From: Rhizophagus clarus
Taxonomy: Eukaryota > Glomeromycota > Glomeromycetes > Glomerales > Glomeraceae
Assembly (NCBI GenBank): GCA_015698045.1
Contig: BLAL01000175.1
Coordinates: forward strand, 1-64,000
Direction of reading: 5' to 3'
Length of the DNA: 64,000 nt
The notes beneath the pieces were generated by a model, which saw only the letters and a list, made by a program, of their open reading frames with translations, did not search any database and was not told the origin of the DNA. How positions within the stretch are numbered: position 1 is the stretch's first letter; every line of letters begins with the position of its first letter. Positions 8,210-17,965 of the stretch are shown here, in pieces. Made by a program: the position numbers and the translations under genes.

Positions 8210-8860
8210 ATGGCATATGTTCCTACTGATCCTACAGGCGTTCCTCCAGCACATTTAGTAGCAATGGATATTAATCAGCTAATTAATACACTTAAGAATG
8301 GCGCAGATGCCCTGCTGGTAAATGGTCGAATGACTGTTACACCAAATCTTATAAATATTAATCATGAGATTAAGCATATTATTGGATTGATTATAGCTCA
8401 TGGTATACAGGTTGAAGAAAGAGCAAGACAAACTAGGGAAGAGCTTGATACTTCGACTGGTTTATTAAGATTTTTGCAAGAAGTGACCAATGCTAGAGAA
8501 CGTGAGATTCATGGTATTAGACAACGTCTTATTGCATGTCAAAATGAGAGAAACAGATTGCAAAATGAGAGAAATCATCTGGTAAATGCAAATCGTGATC
8601 AAGCTAATCAATTACAAGATCAGCAAGTACGGCAAAGAAGAATTAGGGATACTTTGCAACAAAGAAATAATAGATTAACACACCAACTTGCAATAGAACG
8701 ACTTACATCTAGAAACTTGGGACGAATTCGTGATAGAATGCAAGCACAATTGGCTGTACTTAGAATTCAAGCGCAGTGGTTTCGAATTAGACAAGCAAAT
8801 CCCATAGTCAACAATCCTCCTCCAGATAATTCCACAGTAGTATGGCTACCGTTGCAATAG
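8210..8860 (+). CDS. Coiled-coil protein in front of the Gag-like gene (element)
   Basis: About 216 residues from the ATG at 8,210, preferred because the ATG at 8,192 overlaps the TATA-like box. After a short N-terminal domain (residues 1-80), residues about 80-190 form a long Gln/Arg/Asn-rich coiled coil (NERNRLQNERNHLVNANRD). A Pro/Asn-rich tail ends in WLPLQ. The last 19 bases overlap the ATG of the Gag-like gene, so the two are probably expressed together. The position suggests a structural or matrix-like partner of the Gag protein. No family is recognised and the function is inferred from position only. Confidence 0.6.
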   Translation: MAYVPTDPTGVPPAHLVAMDINQLINTLKNGADALLVNGRMTVTPNLININHEIKHIIGLIIAHGIQVEERARQTREELDTSTGLLRFLQEVTNAREREIHGIRQRLIACQNERNRLQNERNHLVNANRDQANQLQDQQVRQRRIRDTLQQRNNRLTHQLAIERLTSRNLGRIRDRMQAQLAVLRIQAQWFRIRQANPIVNNPPPDNSTVVWLPLQ

Positions 8861-10308
8861 GAATGCCAGTTTTTGCTGGAAATGATGACGATGATCTTGA
8901 GAGATTTTTTGAGTTATATAAGGGCTATATTCATAGTATTGGAATTGATCCATCGGCTGTTGCTGGTAATCCAGCAGGTTGGGAGAAAGCTATGGGTATA
9001 CTTCGTGCTTGCTTAACTGGTCCGGCCTCCAGATGGTATGATGCTAATATCCTAGGAAAGAGAGTTAGACTTAGAAATATTCTTCTTAGTAATTTGCATG
9101 GAGATGAGGCCACATTTAAGGGTATGGCTGGTAATGCTGGTGCTAATTGTCCAGTAAATACATGGGTTAACCCTTCTGGTGCAAGAAATATTATGGCACC
9201 TGGTGGTGCAGGTGCTAATGTTCTAGTTACTAATGTTTGGCCTGATTATGCCATAGAAGGGAATAGAGATATTTGGCTAAATCGTGCTGGTATGGAATTT
9301 ACTAATGACCCTCTTAACCACAATGTTGCTGGTGCTGGTGCTGGTGCTGGTGCTGGTGCAATAATTCCTGGTGGAGCTGGTGCCGGTCATCCGTATGTAA
9401 TTCCAGCCCGTCCCTGTCATGTTCTAATTAAAATGCGTAATGAATTTCCTACACAACAGAATGCCAGACGCCAGTTAAGGTTTGGTAACCTTTTTCAGGA
9501 AAATATGCCTGTTCGAGATTTCTATGATAAAGTTAGAAGAAGTGCTGAACTATTAGGTTATGGTAATGATGTTTTAGTTAATCAGTTTCTAAGAAGTCTG
9601 AATGATGATTGTGCTATTGAGGCTGAAAGGATTGGTGCTGAACGAGATATAGAGGAATTAGTAGGTCTTCTTGAACGAGTTGAAAAAAGAAAGGCTGAAT
9701 TACGTCTTGGTAGAGAAAGACGAGAAAATATACAGTATCAGAGGGATAGACAAATTATTCCAGAGCAATTGCCACCAGTTAGTCAGGAGCCAGTTATATT
9801 AAAACCAGTACAAAATCATGCAGTTACCCAAGGAGAAATGAGTCGATTATTGCAACAACAGGCTGAAGGGTTTCAATCCCAAATTCGTCAATTACAGGAA
9901 AGTCTTAAGGCTCGAGATGTAAAGCCAGTTTATAGACCTAAACCCAAACCTAAGCCTCAATATCAGGATGATTGGGGATTTTATGGACAGGATCCATACC
10001 CTGATGAAGGTTCTAATCCGTTTGATGAAGATAGGGATCCTATTGATTTACAACAGTTGTTTGATGCTGTACCAGGTAGACCTGCTCCTAGAAATACATT
10101 AGCACAAAGATTAGCTGGTAAGATTGCTAAAAGAATCGCAAAAGCTAGAGAAAGACGTGAAGATGATGAGTTAAATAGGGCAATGCGTGACCTTTCTTTG
10201 AATGATCATGATGATCCCATGGACACTTCCAATACCGTTCGAGGTGTACCTATAGAATTGGTTCAAGGTGAGAATGGAGAAATTATGCTCGTCCAAAAAA
10301 AAAGATAG
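8842..10308 (+). CDS. Retrotransposon Gag-like capsid protein (element)
   Basis: A protein of 488 residues. The N-terminal part (FFELYKGYIHSIGI, then ACLTGPASRWYD) matches the first half of a Ty3/gypsy-type Gag capsid fold. After an inserted Ala/Gly/Asn-rich segment with a GAGAGAGAGA run comes the second half (MPVRDFYDKVRRSAELLG, VNQFLRSLNDD), the usual capsid C-terminal domain. A basic helix, a Gln-rich linker and acidic clusters follow; no CCHC knuckle is seen. In LTR elements this protein builds the particle shell. Here it sits in a Polinton-type gene set and is followed by a protease-like gene, so it may replace the jelly-roll capsid. The gene looks whole. The insert is unusual for Gag. 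Confidence 0.72.
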   Translation: MATVAIGMPVFAGNDDDDLERFFELYKGYIHSIGIDPSAVAGNPAGWEKAMGILRACLTGPASRWYDANILGKRVRLRNILLSNLHGDEATFKGMAGNAGANCPVNTWVNPSGARNIMAPGGAGANVLVTNVWPDYAIEGNRDIWLNRAGMEFTNDPLNHNVAGAGAGAGAGAIIPGGAGAGHPYVIPARPCHVLIKMRNEFPTQQNARRQLRFGNLFQENMPVRDFYDKVRRSAELLGYGNDVLVNQFLRSLNDDCAIEAERIGAERDIEELVGLLERVEKRKAELRLGRERRENIQYQRDRQIIPEQLPPVSQEPVILKPVQNHAVTQGEMSRLLQQQAEGFQSQIRQLQESLKARDVKPVYRPKPKPKPQYQDDWGFYGQDPYPDEGSNPFDEDRDPIDLQQLFDAVPGRPAPRNTLAQRLAGKIAKRIAKARERREDDELNRAMRDLSLNDHDDPMDTSNTVRGVPIELVQGENGEIMLVQKKR

Positions 10309-10388
10309 TTTCAAATAAAGGTAAAGGTAAACCATCACCACCAGCAATTAAATCAGCACCATCTAAATTGATATCTAAATCCACTAAA

Positions 10389-11009
10389 ATGGTAAAAATC
10401 CCTGCTATTAAGCCATCAACGAATTTTACTAAAACGGAGCTCTTAAATCTTCTAAAACTTGCTGATATCAGAAAGATTATTCAGGAGATCGTCTATAAAA
10501 TATTAGAAAATTATGATAGCGCCCCTCAAGAACAACCAGCAGTACAGGAAGAGTATTTGGGTCCAACGGCTATGGATATTGATGTCGCTCGATTGGAAAA
10601 TACTAAAGATCTTTTAGCTATAAATGGAAATGTAAATGGGGTGAATATTCAGTGTCTAGCGGATTCCTGTGCTAATGTTTCCTTTATCCAAGAAGAAGCA
10701 TGTCACGAACTAAAACTAAAAGTTGATAAATCTATAAAGCATAGTATTACTGGTGCATCAGGGGATGGTGAGACATTTGGTATAGTAAAAAATGTATCGA
10801 TAAACCTTTCACCACCACAGAGTGGTAGTTGTATCATTAAAGAAGATCTTGTAGTCCTAAAAGGGTATAAGCATAGAGAAATTGGTTTGAGCCGAGCGTG
10901 CCTTAGAAGGTATAATTATGATATTCATGAATCTCGAAATCATATCGCCCTTACCTGCAATGATAAAGACTATTTTATTCCTATAATTCCAGATGCAAAT
11001 AGGACATAA
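10389..11009 (+). CDS. Retropepsin-like aspartic protease (element)
   Basis: About 206 residues from the ATG at 10,389. The core has the pattern of a retroviral-type aspartic protease: a strand NGVNIQCLADSCANVSFI, where the D-S-C-A block corresponds to the catalytic DSGA/DTGA motif, a flap region (TGASGDGETFGI), and a late hydrophobic-hydrophobic-Gly block (REIGLSRACLRRYNYDI). Such enzymes cleave Gag. Its frame differs from that of the Gag-like gene, and an A-rich run sits at the Gag stop; LTR elements commonly link Gag and protease by programmed frameshifting there. The Cys in the active-site loop is atypical, so catalytic activity is uncertain. Confidence 0.65.
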   Translation: MVKIPAIKPSTNFTKTELLNLLKLADIRKIIQEIVYKILENYDSAPQEQPAVQEEYLGPTAMDIDVARLENTKDLLAINGNVNGVNIQCLADSCANVSFIQEEACHELKLKVDKSIKHSITGASGDGETFGIVKNVSINLSPPQSGSCIIKEDLVVLKGYKHREIGLSRACLRRYNYDIHESRNHIALTCNDKDYFIPIIPDANRT

Positions 11010-11031
11010 AAAAATATAAAATTAGATCCAT

Positions 11032-11655
11032 TTAATAAGGGTAGTCTGGATCTTCATCAGAATCGCTTGAATCATCACTTAGATCCTCATCAGATTCATC
11101 AGATTCATTCGGCATCAATTGCCAATTTGCAGGATTGTCTGGATCTTCATCTCCCCAGTAATCTGGTTGCCAAGATGATTCTTCTTCTGGTTCACCGAAT
11201 CCTGGGATTTCATAAGGATCCAACCCATTAGCTAGCATGTTAATATGATAAATTATATAAATCTTTTCTGTATCTTTATATGCAAATCCACCTTGTAACA
11301 TAATTTTTTTTATCTCTACTTGATACGCAAAAGCTACCTTTTTTTTATCAGCCAAATCCATAAATTTTTTATATAGAGAATCTTTAAGAGCTTTATTCGT
11401 ACCTACATATTTTTTATAAGCATGTTCTAATTCTTCATCACTATTCTTATAATCCATTACAGCTTTCCAGTAGTCCTCTTCGGCAAGCTGGTTAAGTTGA
11501 TACATGATGACACGAGCAATTTCATGTATCTGAAATATATCGGTTCTCTTGAAAGTAGCATTAACATTGTGGCCAGTTTCCTTGATTGGAGTATTTAGCC
11601 AGTTTTCTACCCACTCTGGGGATATATCTAAGAATGTAGCAATGTCAGTATACAT
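11032..11655 (-). CDS. Unknown protein with acidic tail (element)
   Basis: A 207-residue frame from a clear ATG at 11,655. The first 140 residues are mixed helical (ISPEWVENWLNTPIKE, ARVIMYQLNQLAEEDYW). The last 45 are almost all Asp, Glu and Ser (SDESDEDLSDDSSDSDED). It is preceded by a TATA-like ATTATATACTA and by the promoter block also found at 511-560. It lies back to back with the integrase in the same direction. I recognise no family; a DNA-mimic or histone-binding tail is only a compositional thought. Confidence 0.55.
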   Translation of the reverse strand: MYTDIATFLDISPEWVENWLNTPIKETGHNVNATFKRTDIFQIHEIARVIMYQLNQLAEEDYWKAVMDYKNSDEELEHAYKKYVGTNKALKDSLYKKFMDLADKKKVAFAYQVEIKKIMLQGGFAYKDTEKIYIIYHINMLANGLDPYEIPGFGEPEEESSWQPDYWGDEDPDNPANWQLMPNESDESDEDLSDDSSDSDEDPDYPY

Positions 11656-11677
11656 TTTTTAGTATATAATGGATATC

Positions 11678-11727
11678 AATTTATTTTTTTTGATACCTAT
11701 ATATCGACTATGTTTAATTATAATTTT
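11678..11727 (-). promoter_or_regulatory. Second copy of the element promoter block
   Basis: Read on the minus strand this is the same TTAAACATAGTCGATATATA-GGTATCAAAAAAAA block as at 511-560. It ends about 20-50 bases before the ATG at 11,655. Two copies at two gene starts in opposite orientations support a shared regulatory function. Confidence 0.5.
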
Positions 11728-11759
11728 TTGGGGTTATTTTTTTTAAAAAAAAATATAAC

Positions 11760-12680
11760 CTATTTTGTATTATTATAAATGTTTATTAGATTGGGAACGT
11801 CTTCTTGTAATCTATCAGCTGGCTCCCATGTAGATTCATCTTCTGGATAGCGCTCCCATTTGACTAAGTATTGGAGTTGACCCTTTCTAGTGCGGTGCTT
11901 GAGAATTTTCTCAGGTACATATCTTTCTGGCCGTCCTCTTATGACCGAATCAGGTGGGGGTTTTTCATTAGCTGGAATAACCTGTAGTTCTTTTCTAGTA
12001 TATGCACATCTAGATACTCCTAACCTGCCATGTGGTCCATCAAGTAAATATGTAGGCGGTTGTTCAGGAGAAAGGATAAGCTTCTTAATTATACGAACTT
12101 TTGGGTCCCATTTAATGTCACCTATTCTGAACTTACCATGTAATTTTTTTCCAAGTACTGATATAGGTTCATGAAGTTTGGTTCGAACTTGTGTCCCCTC
12201 TAATAGTAATTCTGTATTCTTGTCAATTTTAGGTGGACCTTCTGGGATTTTAGGCGGATCTTTTTGCCACTTTTTATCTACTAATCTTACTATATCATGG
12301 AAGTCTTCAGACCATTCTACCGATGTCTCACCAGTTTTTAGTTCCTGTGCTGTCATTCTTCTAAAAAGCGGTTTTTCTATAGCCTGAATTGCTCTCTCTG
12401 CAAATGATTGCTGTTTATGACGTTCAGGTTCTCCAAATCTCATCATAACTCCAATGCTATTAAGGAAAAAATCACGTATTTGTGAATTGGTAAATTCTGA
12501 ACCAGAATCAGTTTCTAGTCTATGGGTAGGAGGTTGGATACGACCACGTCCATATATTTTAATAAATGCTTTTAATACACTATTAGCTGTCTTATTTTTA
12601 ATAGGCTCGGCATCTACTCGTCTTCTGGATATTTCTACTACTACGAGAAAATAATGGTATCCCTTAGGGTCTATAGGCAT
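11760..12680 (-). CDS. rve-type integrase with C-terminal chromodomain (element)
   Basis: The first ATG gives 306 residues, but recognisable integrase sequence, including the likely first catalytic Asp (QQSDLAEM), continues to the right of it to about 12,775. The later catalytic residues are in RLETDSGSEFTN and ERHKQQSFAERAIQAIEK, so the D-D-E triad of the retroviral integrase fold can be proposed. The last 55 residues form a chromodomain (LQYLVKWERYPEDESTWEPA), which in fungal elements steers insertion by binding modified histones. Polintons characteristically carry exactly this integrase-chromodomain fusion. The gene appears incomplete at the N-terminal side. Confidence 0.85.
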   Translation of the reverse strand: MPIDPKGYHYFLVVVEISRRRVDAEPIKNKTANSVLKAFIKIYGRGRIQPPTHRLETDSGSEFTNSQIRDFFLNSIGVMMRFGEPERHKQQSFAERAIQAIEKPLFRRMTAQELKTGETSVEWSEDFHDIVRLVDKKWQKDPPKIPEGPPKIDKNTELLLEGTQVRTKLHEPISVLGKKLHGKFRIGDIKWDPKVRIIKKLILSPEQPPTYLLDGPHGRLGVSRCAYTRKELQVIPANEKPPPDSVIRGRPERYVPEKILKHRTRKGQLQYLVKWERYPEDESTWEPADRLQEDVPNLINIYNNTK

Positions 12681-12903
12681 TTCTGCTAAATCGGACTGCT
12701 GGGTAGCATTTTCTTTCCAGACGATTACTTTTGGACGCTCAGATCTTTTCTCCTTTAGAGGTCTTCGATAGATGTTATAATGCTCTTAGTCTTTAAGAAG
12801 ACGTGCTGGTACCCCTGATAGGTTATAAAATTTGTAATACCTCTCTAAAGGGGTCATATCGCTCAAAATTAAAGTTTTACTTCTAGAATTCAAATTTGTG
12901 GAT

Positions 12904-13218
12904 ATGACAGAGATACATTGTACAAAGTGTAAAAAGAAGACAGAAACGTCTTCAGAAGTTCAGGATATGACTGATAAAGGTCGATATCGAATTCATGGTG
13001 ATTGTATTATTTGTGGGACGCACAAGAATACCCTTACTGGTGAGAATTGGGAGGTTAAAACACATAGTAAAAGAGAAATTCTGGATGCTAAGAAAAAGAG
13101 AAAGAAGACGGCTACAAACAAGAAGGCTAAGAAACTTGGTCTTAAGATTTTGGATGCCGATGATAAAGTTCAGGCTTATATTAAGAGGTATTTAAGAGAA
13201 GCGACAAAAGAGGATTAA
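12904..13218 (+). CDS. DUF5679-like zinc-binding protein (element)
   Basis: About 104 residues from the ATG at 12,904. An N-terminal CTKCKKKTET block and a later GDCIICGTHKN block make a four-cysteine zinc site with the spacing and basic residues of the small DUF5679-type domain found in virus genomes and virus-like elements. The second half is very Lys-rich (KKKRKKTATNKKAKK) and would be a nuclear localisation or DNA-binding tail. It faces the integrase gene head to head across a short spacer. The family call is by motif memory, not by search. Confidence 0.6.
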   Translation: MTEIHCTKCKKKTETSSEVQDMTDKGRYRIHGDCIICGTHKNTLTGENWEVKTHSKREILDAKKKRKKTATNKKAKKLGLKILDADDKVQAYIKRYLREATKED

Positions 13219-13257
13219 TTGAAAATATGATACAATTTATTAGTGACAAACATAACA

Positions 13258-13524
13258 ATGAAAAGACCAACAACTCCTCCAAGTACTTCGAGATTAGAAA
13301 GTGATCAAGAAGAAGGGATACCAGCTCCTACACAAGGTGATAGCTCTGTAAGTGAATATTTTGAGTCAATAAAATTGTATGCTATAGCCCGAAATGAGGA
13401 TTTGGATCATACAAACATTAAAGTAGCATTTATTCTTGGATTAAAACTAGATAATGCAAAGCGTGCTAAAGAGTTTGGATTTGAAAAACCATTAAAAGAG
13501 ATAGTTGAACATTTAGGTAGGTGA
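13258..13524 (+). CDS. Small free-standing Gag capsid C-terminal-like protein (element)
   Basis: About 88 residues from the ATG at 13,258. After a Pro/Ser/Thr-rich leader, residues 30-88 follow the same pattern as the C-terminal capsid half of the Gag-like protein: VSEYFESIKLYAIARNEDL matches VRDFYDKVRRSAELLG, VAFILGLKLD matches NQFLRSLNDD, and LKEIVEHLGR matches IEELVGLLER. It ends just before the right terminal repeat. A second, truncated capsid-like protein could tune or block assembly. That idea is inference. Confidence 0.5.
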   Translation: MKRPTTPPSTSRLESDQEEGIPAPTQGDSSVSEYFESIKLYAIARNEDLDHTNIKVAFILGLKLDNAKRAKEFGFEKPLKEIVEHLGR

Positions 13525-13547
13525 TCGATATTAGCTGTTTTTTTTTT

Positions 13548-14071
13548 AGGTACGGTATTCTATGGATAGGTCCTGTAATATTGCCATTTCTTAGGCATAG
13601 CCCAATATCGATGACTAATATGAGGATGGTATGGGGGGTATATATAGGGGATCATACTAGGTGATAGGGTTTTTTTTGCATATCTACTTGGACTTTAAAG
13701 TGTGTCTGAGCTCGTTCCTGAAAATGGGACAGATTGGGCCAGATGGGACACATTTTATACCCGAATTTTAAAAGTTTTTTTCTGGGAAAGGTGATCTGAT
13801 TATTTTTTTTTATCATCTGTCCTACTGTCCCATCTGTCCTATACTCTCCTTTCTTATTCGTTTTCTTGTTCTTTCCTTTGTTAGATTAGTAATTTGAGTA
13901 GTTATATATGGGACAGATGGTAGGACAGATGGGGTATTTTTTGGGACAGATGGGGGTATGGTATGGAAATGGTATTTATCCATGGTATTGTTAGAGACGC
14001 GCCGTAAGGCGCTGGAGCTTAACTGGAAGGGGATCTGGTAGGGTTTCCCACGGAGGGGGGATGTATAGGGG
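13548..14071 (-). repeat. Right terminal inverted repeat
   Basis: Inverted copy of 1-508, slightly longer because of small insertions. The outermost matching bases are the CCCC next to TATACATCC, read on the minus strand. DNA beyond 14,071 (GCTTTAGCCACCGC and a hairpin formed by GGGCTTCGCCC) may still be inside the element. The left partner is missing from the window, so the exact end is unresolved. Confidence 0.9.
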
Positions 14072-15067
14072 CTTTAGCCACCGCTGGGCTTCGCCCGGCA
14101 CCGACGACTCATAATAGACAGTATCCAATTCTGGCAGCTTCTGACAATTTATATTGCTGCTACTAACTTCCACAAATTTGTCCCGATCCAGACGACAGTT
14201 GTTCATGGTAAATTCCGAGCGCATGCATCAGTTCATGCATAACACTGCTTAATAGTATGTGGATTGAAAGCGTTATCAAAAATATGAAGCAGGAATGGTT
14301 AGGCTATGTGCTGCTTTAATAAGCGATCTTATTATCTTATGACGAACTAAAAGTAAATAATCTTGATTCGATAAATAGAGGAACACTATAAACTTGTTAA
14401 CAGTATTTTCAATATTATCTATATATTTTCATTTCTTACCTGGATGTATTTTTGTAAAAAAGAGTATATTAATGCCTGTATTGAAATATAAAGATAAAAA
14501 AATTTTTTCAGCTATAACCTATGTTTAATAATCATAACGTGTTGGTTAACAAAGTTATTTTCTTTAAAAATTTTGAAAAAATCTACTTAGCTCTCAGCTT
14601 TCGGCCTAAAAGATTTAATTATGATAGCGAGATACAGTAAAAAGTATGGATATAATACTGAAAGTAATAAATTTACATATATATATAGCAAATCAAATCC
14701 CGCCGCTATATTGGATATTGGTTCCACTTTCATCCAATTGATTTTTTTTAGAGGATATATGGAAAACTGTTGTGACTTAAAAATGGTCTTATCGAACGAA
14801 CTGACGAGTGTTTTTTGTATTAAAAATTATTTATAAACATTATAATTTTGCCATTAATCGTTTATTAGTTAAAAAGTAATGAAGGTACTTCATAAAGAAA
14901 GGTGTCAAAGGTTTTTCTCAAAAAACAATTTATATTTATTTTACAATAGAAGGTTTTTTCATTAATAATTATATTATCATAGTAATATTTTGTGTGTAAT
15001 TAGGTATCATTTAAATTTGTCTAATGTAAAAGAAAATATTTTTTAATTAATTTTACATAAATTGTTT
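14072..15067. other. Intergenic DNA right of the element
   Basis: A frame on the minus strand (13,991-14,224) starts in host-side DNA and runs into the terminal repeat. Its outer part (MNNCRLDRDKFVEVSSS) could be a relic of an unknown coding sequence, but it is not recognised. From 14,230 to 15,067 there is only AT-rich DNA without a convincing gene; it forms the 3' flank of kinase gene A. Confidence 0.5.
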
Positions 15068-17341
15068 CTAATTTTTCTTAAGTTCTTTTAATATATTTTG
15101 AGATTTTTGATGTCCTTGTTTGGCAGACTGTTTATACCAATAAATTGATTTATCTAAATCTTTACCAATTCCATCTCCTATCCTATACATCAAAGCAAGA
15201 TTATATTGAGCCACCTCTTGCCCCAAATTTGCTGCTTCTTGATATAATTCAGCTGCTCTTTGTTTATTAATATTAATTCCAATTCCATTGTAATAGCAAT
15301 ATCCTAACATTGTTATTCCAGCTGAATATTCTCCTTCAGCTGATTTTTTAAATAATTCAAAAGCTTTTTTATGATTTTTATCAACACCGACTCCATTCTT
15401 GTAGAAATTCCCAAGATTATGCATAGCTACCAAATGTCCATTATTTACAGCTTTTTCATACCAATATGCAGACATTTTTAAATCTTTTTTAACACTTATT
15501 TCACTTTCATAAAACCAACCTAATTTAAATTGTCCCATTGCATAATTTTTGTTGGCTATTTTTTGAAAATATTCAAATGCCAGTTTTTCATTTTTTGTAA
15601 TTCCATTTCCATAACGATAACATTCTCCAACAAAACGTTGTGCTAATATAAGATCCTGTTCTGAACTAATAAATAAATTGAATGCTTTGCTCTCATCCAA
15701 GGTTGTCCCAATTCCACAATAATTAAAATAACCAAGTAAAAAAATAAAATTTGAAGTATTTTTGTTATTTAATAACCAATTATAAATTTCATATGGATTT
15801 ATATTATAATCGTTAAGATAATCGAGAACACGCTGCTTTGCTTCATTTCCTTTATCAATCTTCTTAAAAATGAGATCGACTATTTCATTGACTATTCTTG
15901 AATTATTTTTAAATGAAGTATTTTCATTAATTTGTTTATTCATTAATGTTGTACTATCTAATTCACTTGTATTCATATTAGTGAAGTTTTGGATCATTTG
16001 GGATAATTCCCCATGTAACGAATTATCTACACTATTTGGAGTTAGATTTTCATTTACTTTAGGATTAGTTTGGTCAGATATATCATTTTGTTGATAAATT
16101 GTTGTGCTATTTGAATTTGAAATAATTATTCTTAGTCTATTAGCAACTTCATCTATAGAAGGTCGTTTACTTGGTTCATTATTCCAACATTCTAAAATTT
16201 AAAAAAATATACTTGTTTAAAACAATGATTTAATAAGCAATACAAACAAAAATAATATTTACCAGTATATAAATTAGAATAATCAATAGGAGTATCAGGA
16301 ACAATTGTTTCTCTTCGGCCTTGTGAAATGTCATAGATTAAACCGATCTTATTTGTCTCTTCATGAAATGGTGGTTTCCCACTTGATATTTCCCATAACA
16401 AAATGCCAATACTATATACATCGCTACTCTTATTTAATTTTAAGTTATTACTATTAATTAATACCTTTGGATCAATGTAAGGAACCATACCAAATAATTT
16501 TAATTGTGAATTAGATGCTTCATCAATTCTTTTAGATAAGCCGAAGTCCGCTAACTTGATGGAATTCTGGTGAATCAATACATTGCAGGAATGCTATAAT
16601 AACAAATAAATACTAATAACATTATTAATTCATTTATAAAATAAATATTTTATTAAAAAAATCATTACCAAGTCTCGATGAACAATTCCTTCATCATGTA
16701 GACATAGTACAGAACAAGCTAATTGGTATGCTAAATGGTATTTATCATTCCAATTAATTCTATTGAAGTTTTTGTTCAAATAATCACGAAGAGTACCACT
16801 GTCAGCATATTCTATTACCAGCAAATAATTTTTTGTTTGATCAATTCTATTTTCTAAATAAAAAAAAAAAAAAACCGTATATTAGTTTTGCAAAAATTTA
16901 AATAAACATAATTTAAGTTATGCCTAACGCTTAAATAGTATTTATATACCTGACTCGAATTTTGTAATTCCATAAAAACGAATAATATTGTCGTGAAAAT
17001 CTACTTCTCGTTGAAGCCTAAGCTAAATTATGAACATACAGTATGATGATTAAGTCATAATTGCTGGGCAAATAAAATCAAATAATCGATTTTTTTAATA
17101 ATAATAGAATTACCTCATTAACAATTTCTTTTAAAGTAATGCTGTTAAGATTAAAAAAAGATTTTAAAGCTAAATAATGACCATGGTTTTTCCAATTTGC
17201 GCGAAAAACTTTCCCGAATGCCCCGGAGCCAATTTCTTGAATATTTTTAAATTCTTCATACTCATAATATTTAATGTGTTTTTTATTAATAGCCTCTTCA
17301 ATCCAATTAATCCATTCATCTATATCTTCATTATTTTGCAT
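15068..17341 (-). CDS. Protein kinase-Sel1 repeat protein A (kinase motifs intact)
   Basis: Five exons: 17,114-17,341, 16,950-17,022, 16,669-16,853, 16,263-16,593 and 15,068-16,191, all with GT-AG borders. They total 1,941 bases (646 residues) with frame kept throughout. The kinase domain has the loop IGSGAFGKVFRA, lysine in LALKS, HRDL at the exon 3 end, ADFGLSKRI and SDVYSIGILLWE. The last exon gives the end of the kinase lobe (NNEPSKRPS), then about 200 residues of linker, then six Sel1 repeats. Sel1 repeats are helical pairs that bind partner proteins. The gene resembles H in exon lengths (73-base exon 2) and repeat number. It is probably a cytosolic signalling kinase whose partners are set by the repeats. 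Confidence 0.88.
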
Positions 17342-17674
17342 TTTGTTGATATTTTATTTTGGAAATAGTGGATTAAATATGCAATAAAAAGTTTTTGACG
17401 GTGGAAGTCAAAAAAAAAAAAAAAATCCATTTATGGATTAAATTTATGTATTGGTATTTGCGTAACAAAAATATTGTGATTGTGACCGGACAAATCAACA
17501 AATCCTTGTCACGTGATTACTGTACACGGTTATGCGAAAATCACGCGATCGTCGTAAAACGTTCTTAAAATATATTTGCGGTACGAATTTTCAAACCAGT
17601 ACGGTACAGAATATCCTCCTATCTTGACGTCCCATAACAAAAAGAGATCACGTACAGTCACTACATTTACAATA

Positions 17675-17965
17675 TGATATTATTTGGATACCAATTTCTA
17701 TTTTAGCATTAATATTATTTGGACACTAGTGTCCATTTTAACATGATTATAATTTGGATACCAGTGCCATTTTAATATGATTATAATTTGGTCACCAGTG
17801 CACATTTTATATTTAGATTATTATAGAACCAGTACGGTTCGGACACTGCTTTATTTTAAAAATTTATCAATCGTACCTGTTTAATAAATAAAATTATACA
17901 AAATTTATGGTCGTTAATGACACTGGTGTCCAAATTGTAATCATGTTAAAAATGGACACTAGTGT
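17675..17965. repeat. Repeats of a GGACACTAGTGTCC-centred unit with inverted copy
   Basis: Three or four direct copies of a roughly 45-50 base unit (TTTGGACACTAGTGTCCATT, then AACATGATTATAAT) occupy 17,675-17,800. An inverted copy (CCAAATTGTAATCATG, then AATGGACACTAGTG) lies at 17,928-17,962. The arrangement suggests a decayed foldback element. No coding capacity. Confidence 0.65.

Larger units (their letters stand above)
1..14071. mobile_element. Polinton/Maverick-like virus-like element with a Gag-type structural module
   Basis: Long terminal inverted repeats enclose a gene set diagnostic of Polinton-type elements: family B DNA polymerase, rve integrase with chromodomain, A32-like packaging ATPase and SF3 helicase. 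Two proteins carry motifs common in large DNA viruses (2-cysteine adaptor, DUF5679-like). The usual double jelly-roll capsid and penton genes are not visible; a Gag-like and a retropepsin-like gene occupy the structural region. The left end is cut by, or lies at, the window edge, so no target duplication can be read. The right end is at least 14,071. The element looks largely complete but not fully intact: the helicase is in several pieces and one or two other genes look broken. The repeats agree at roughly 95 percent by eye, suggesting a modest age. Family placement is firm from the gene set; the structural role of the Gag module is inference. Confidence 0.88.

Noticed and set aside
11890-12654. 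Three plus-strand frames
   Set aside because: Antisense shadows of the integrase-chromodomain gene.
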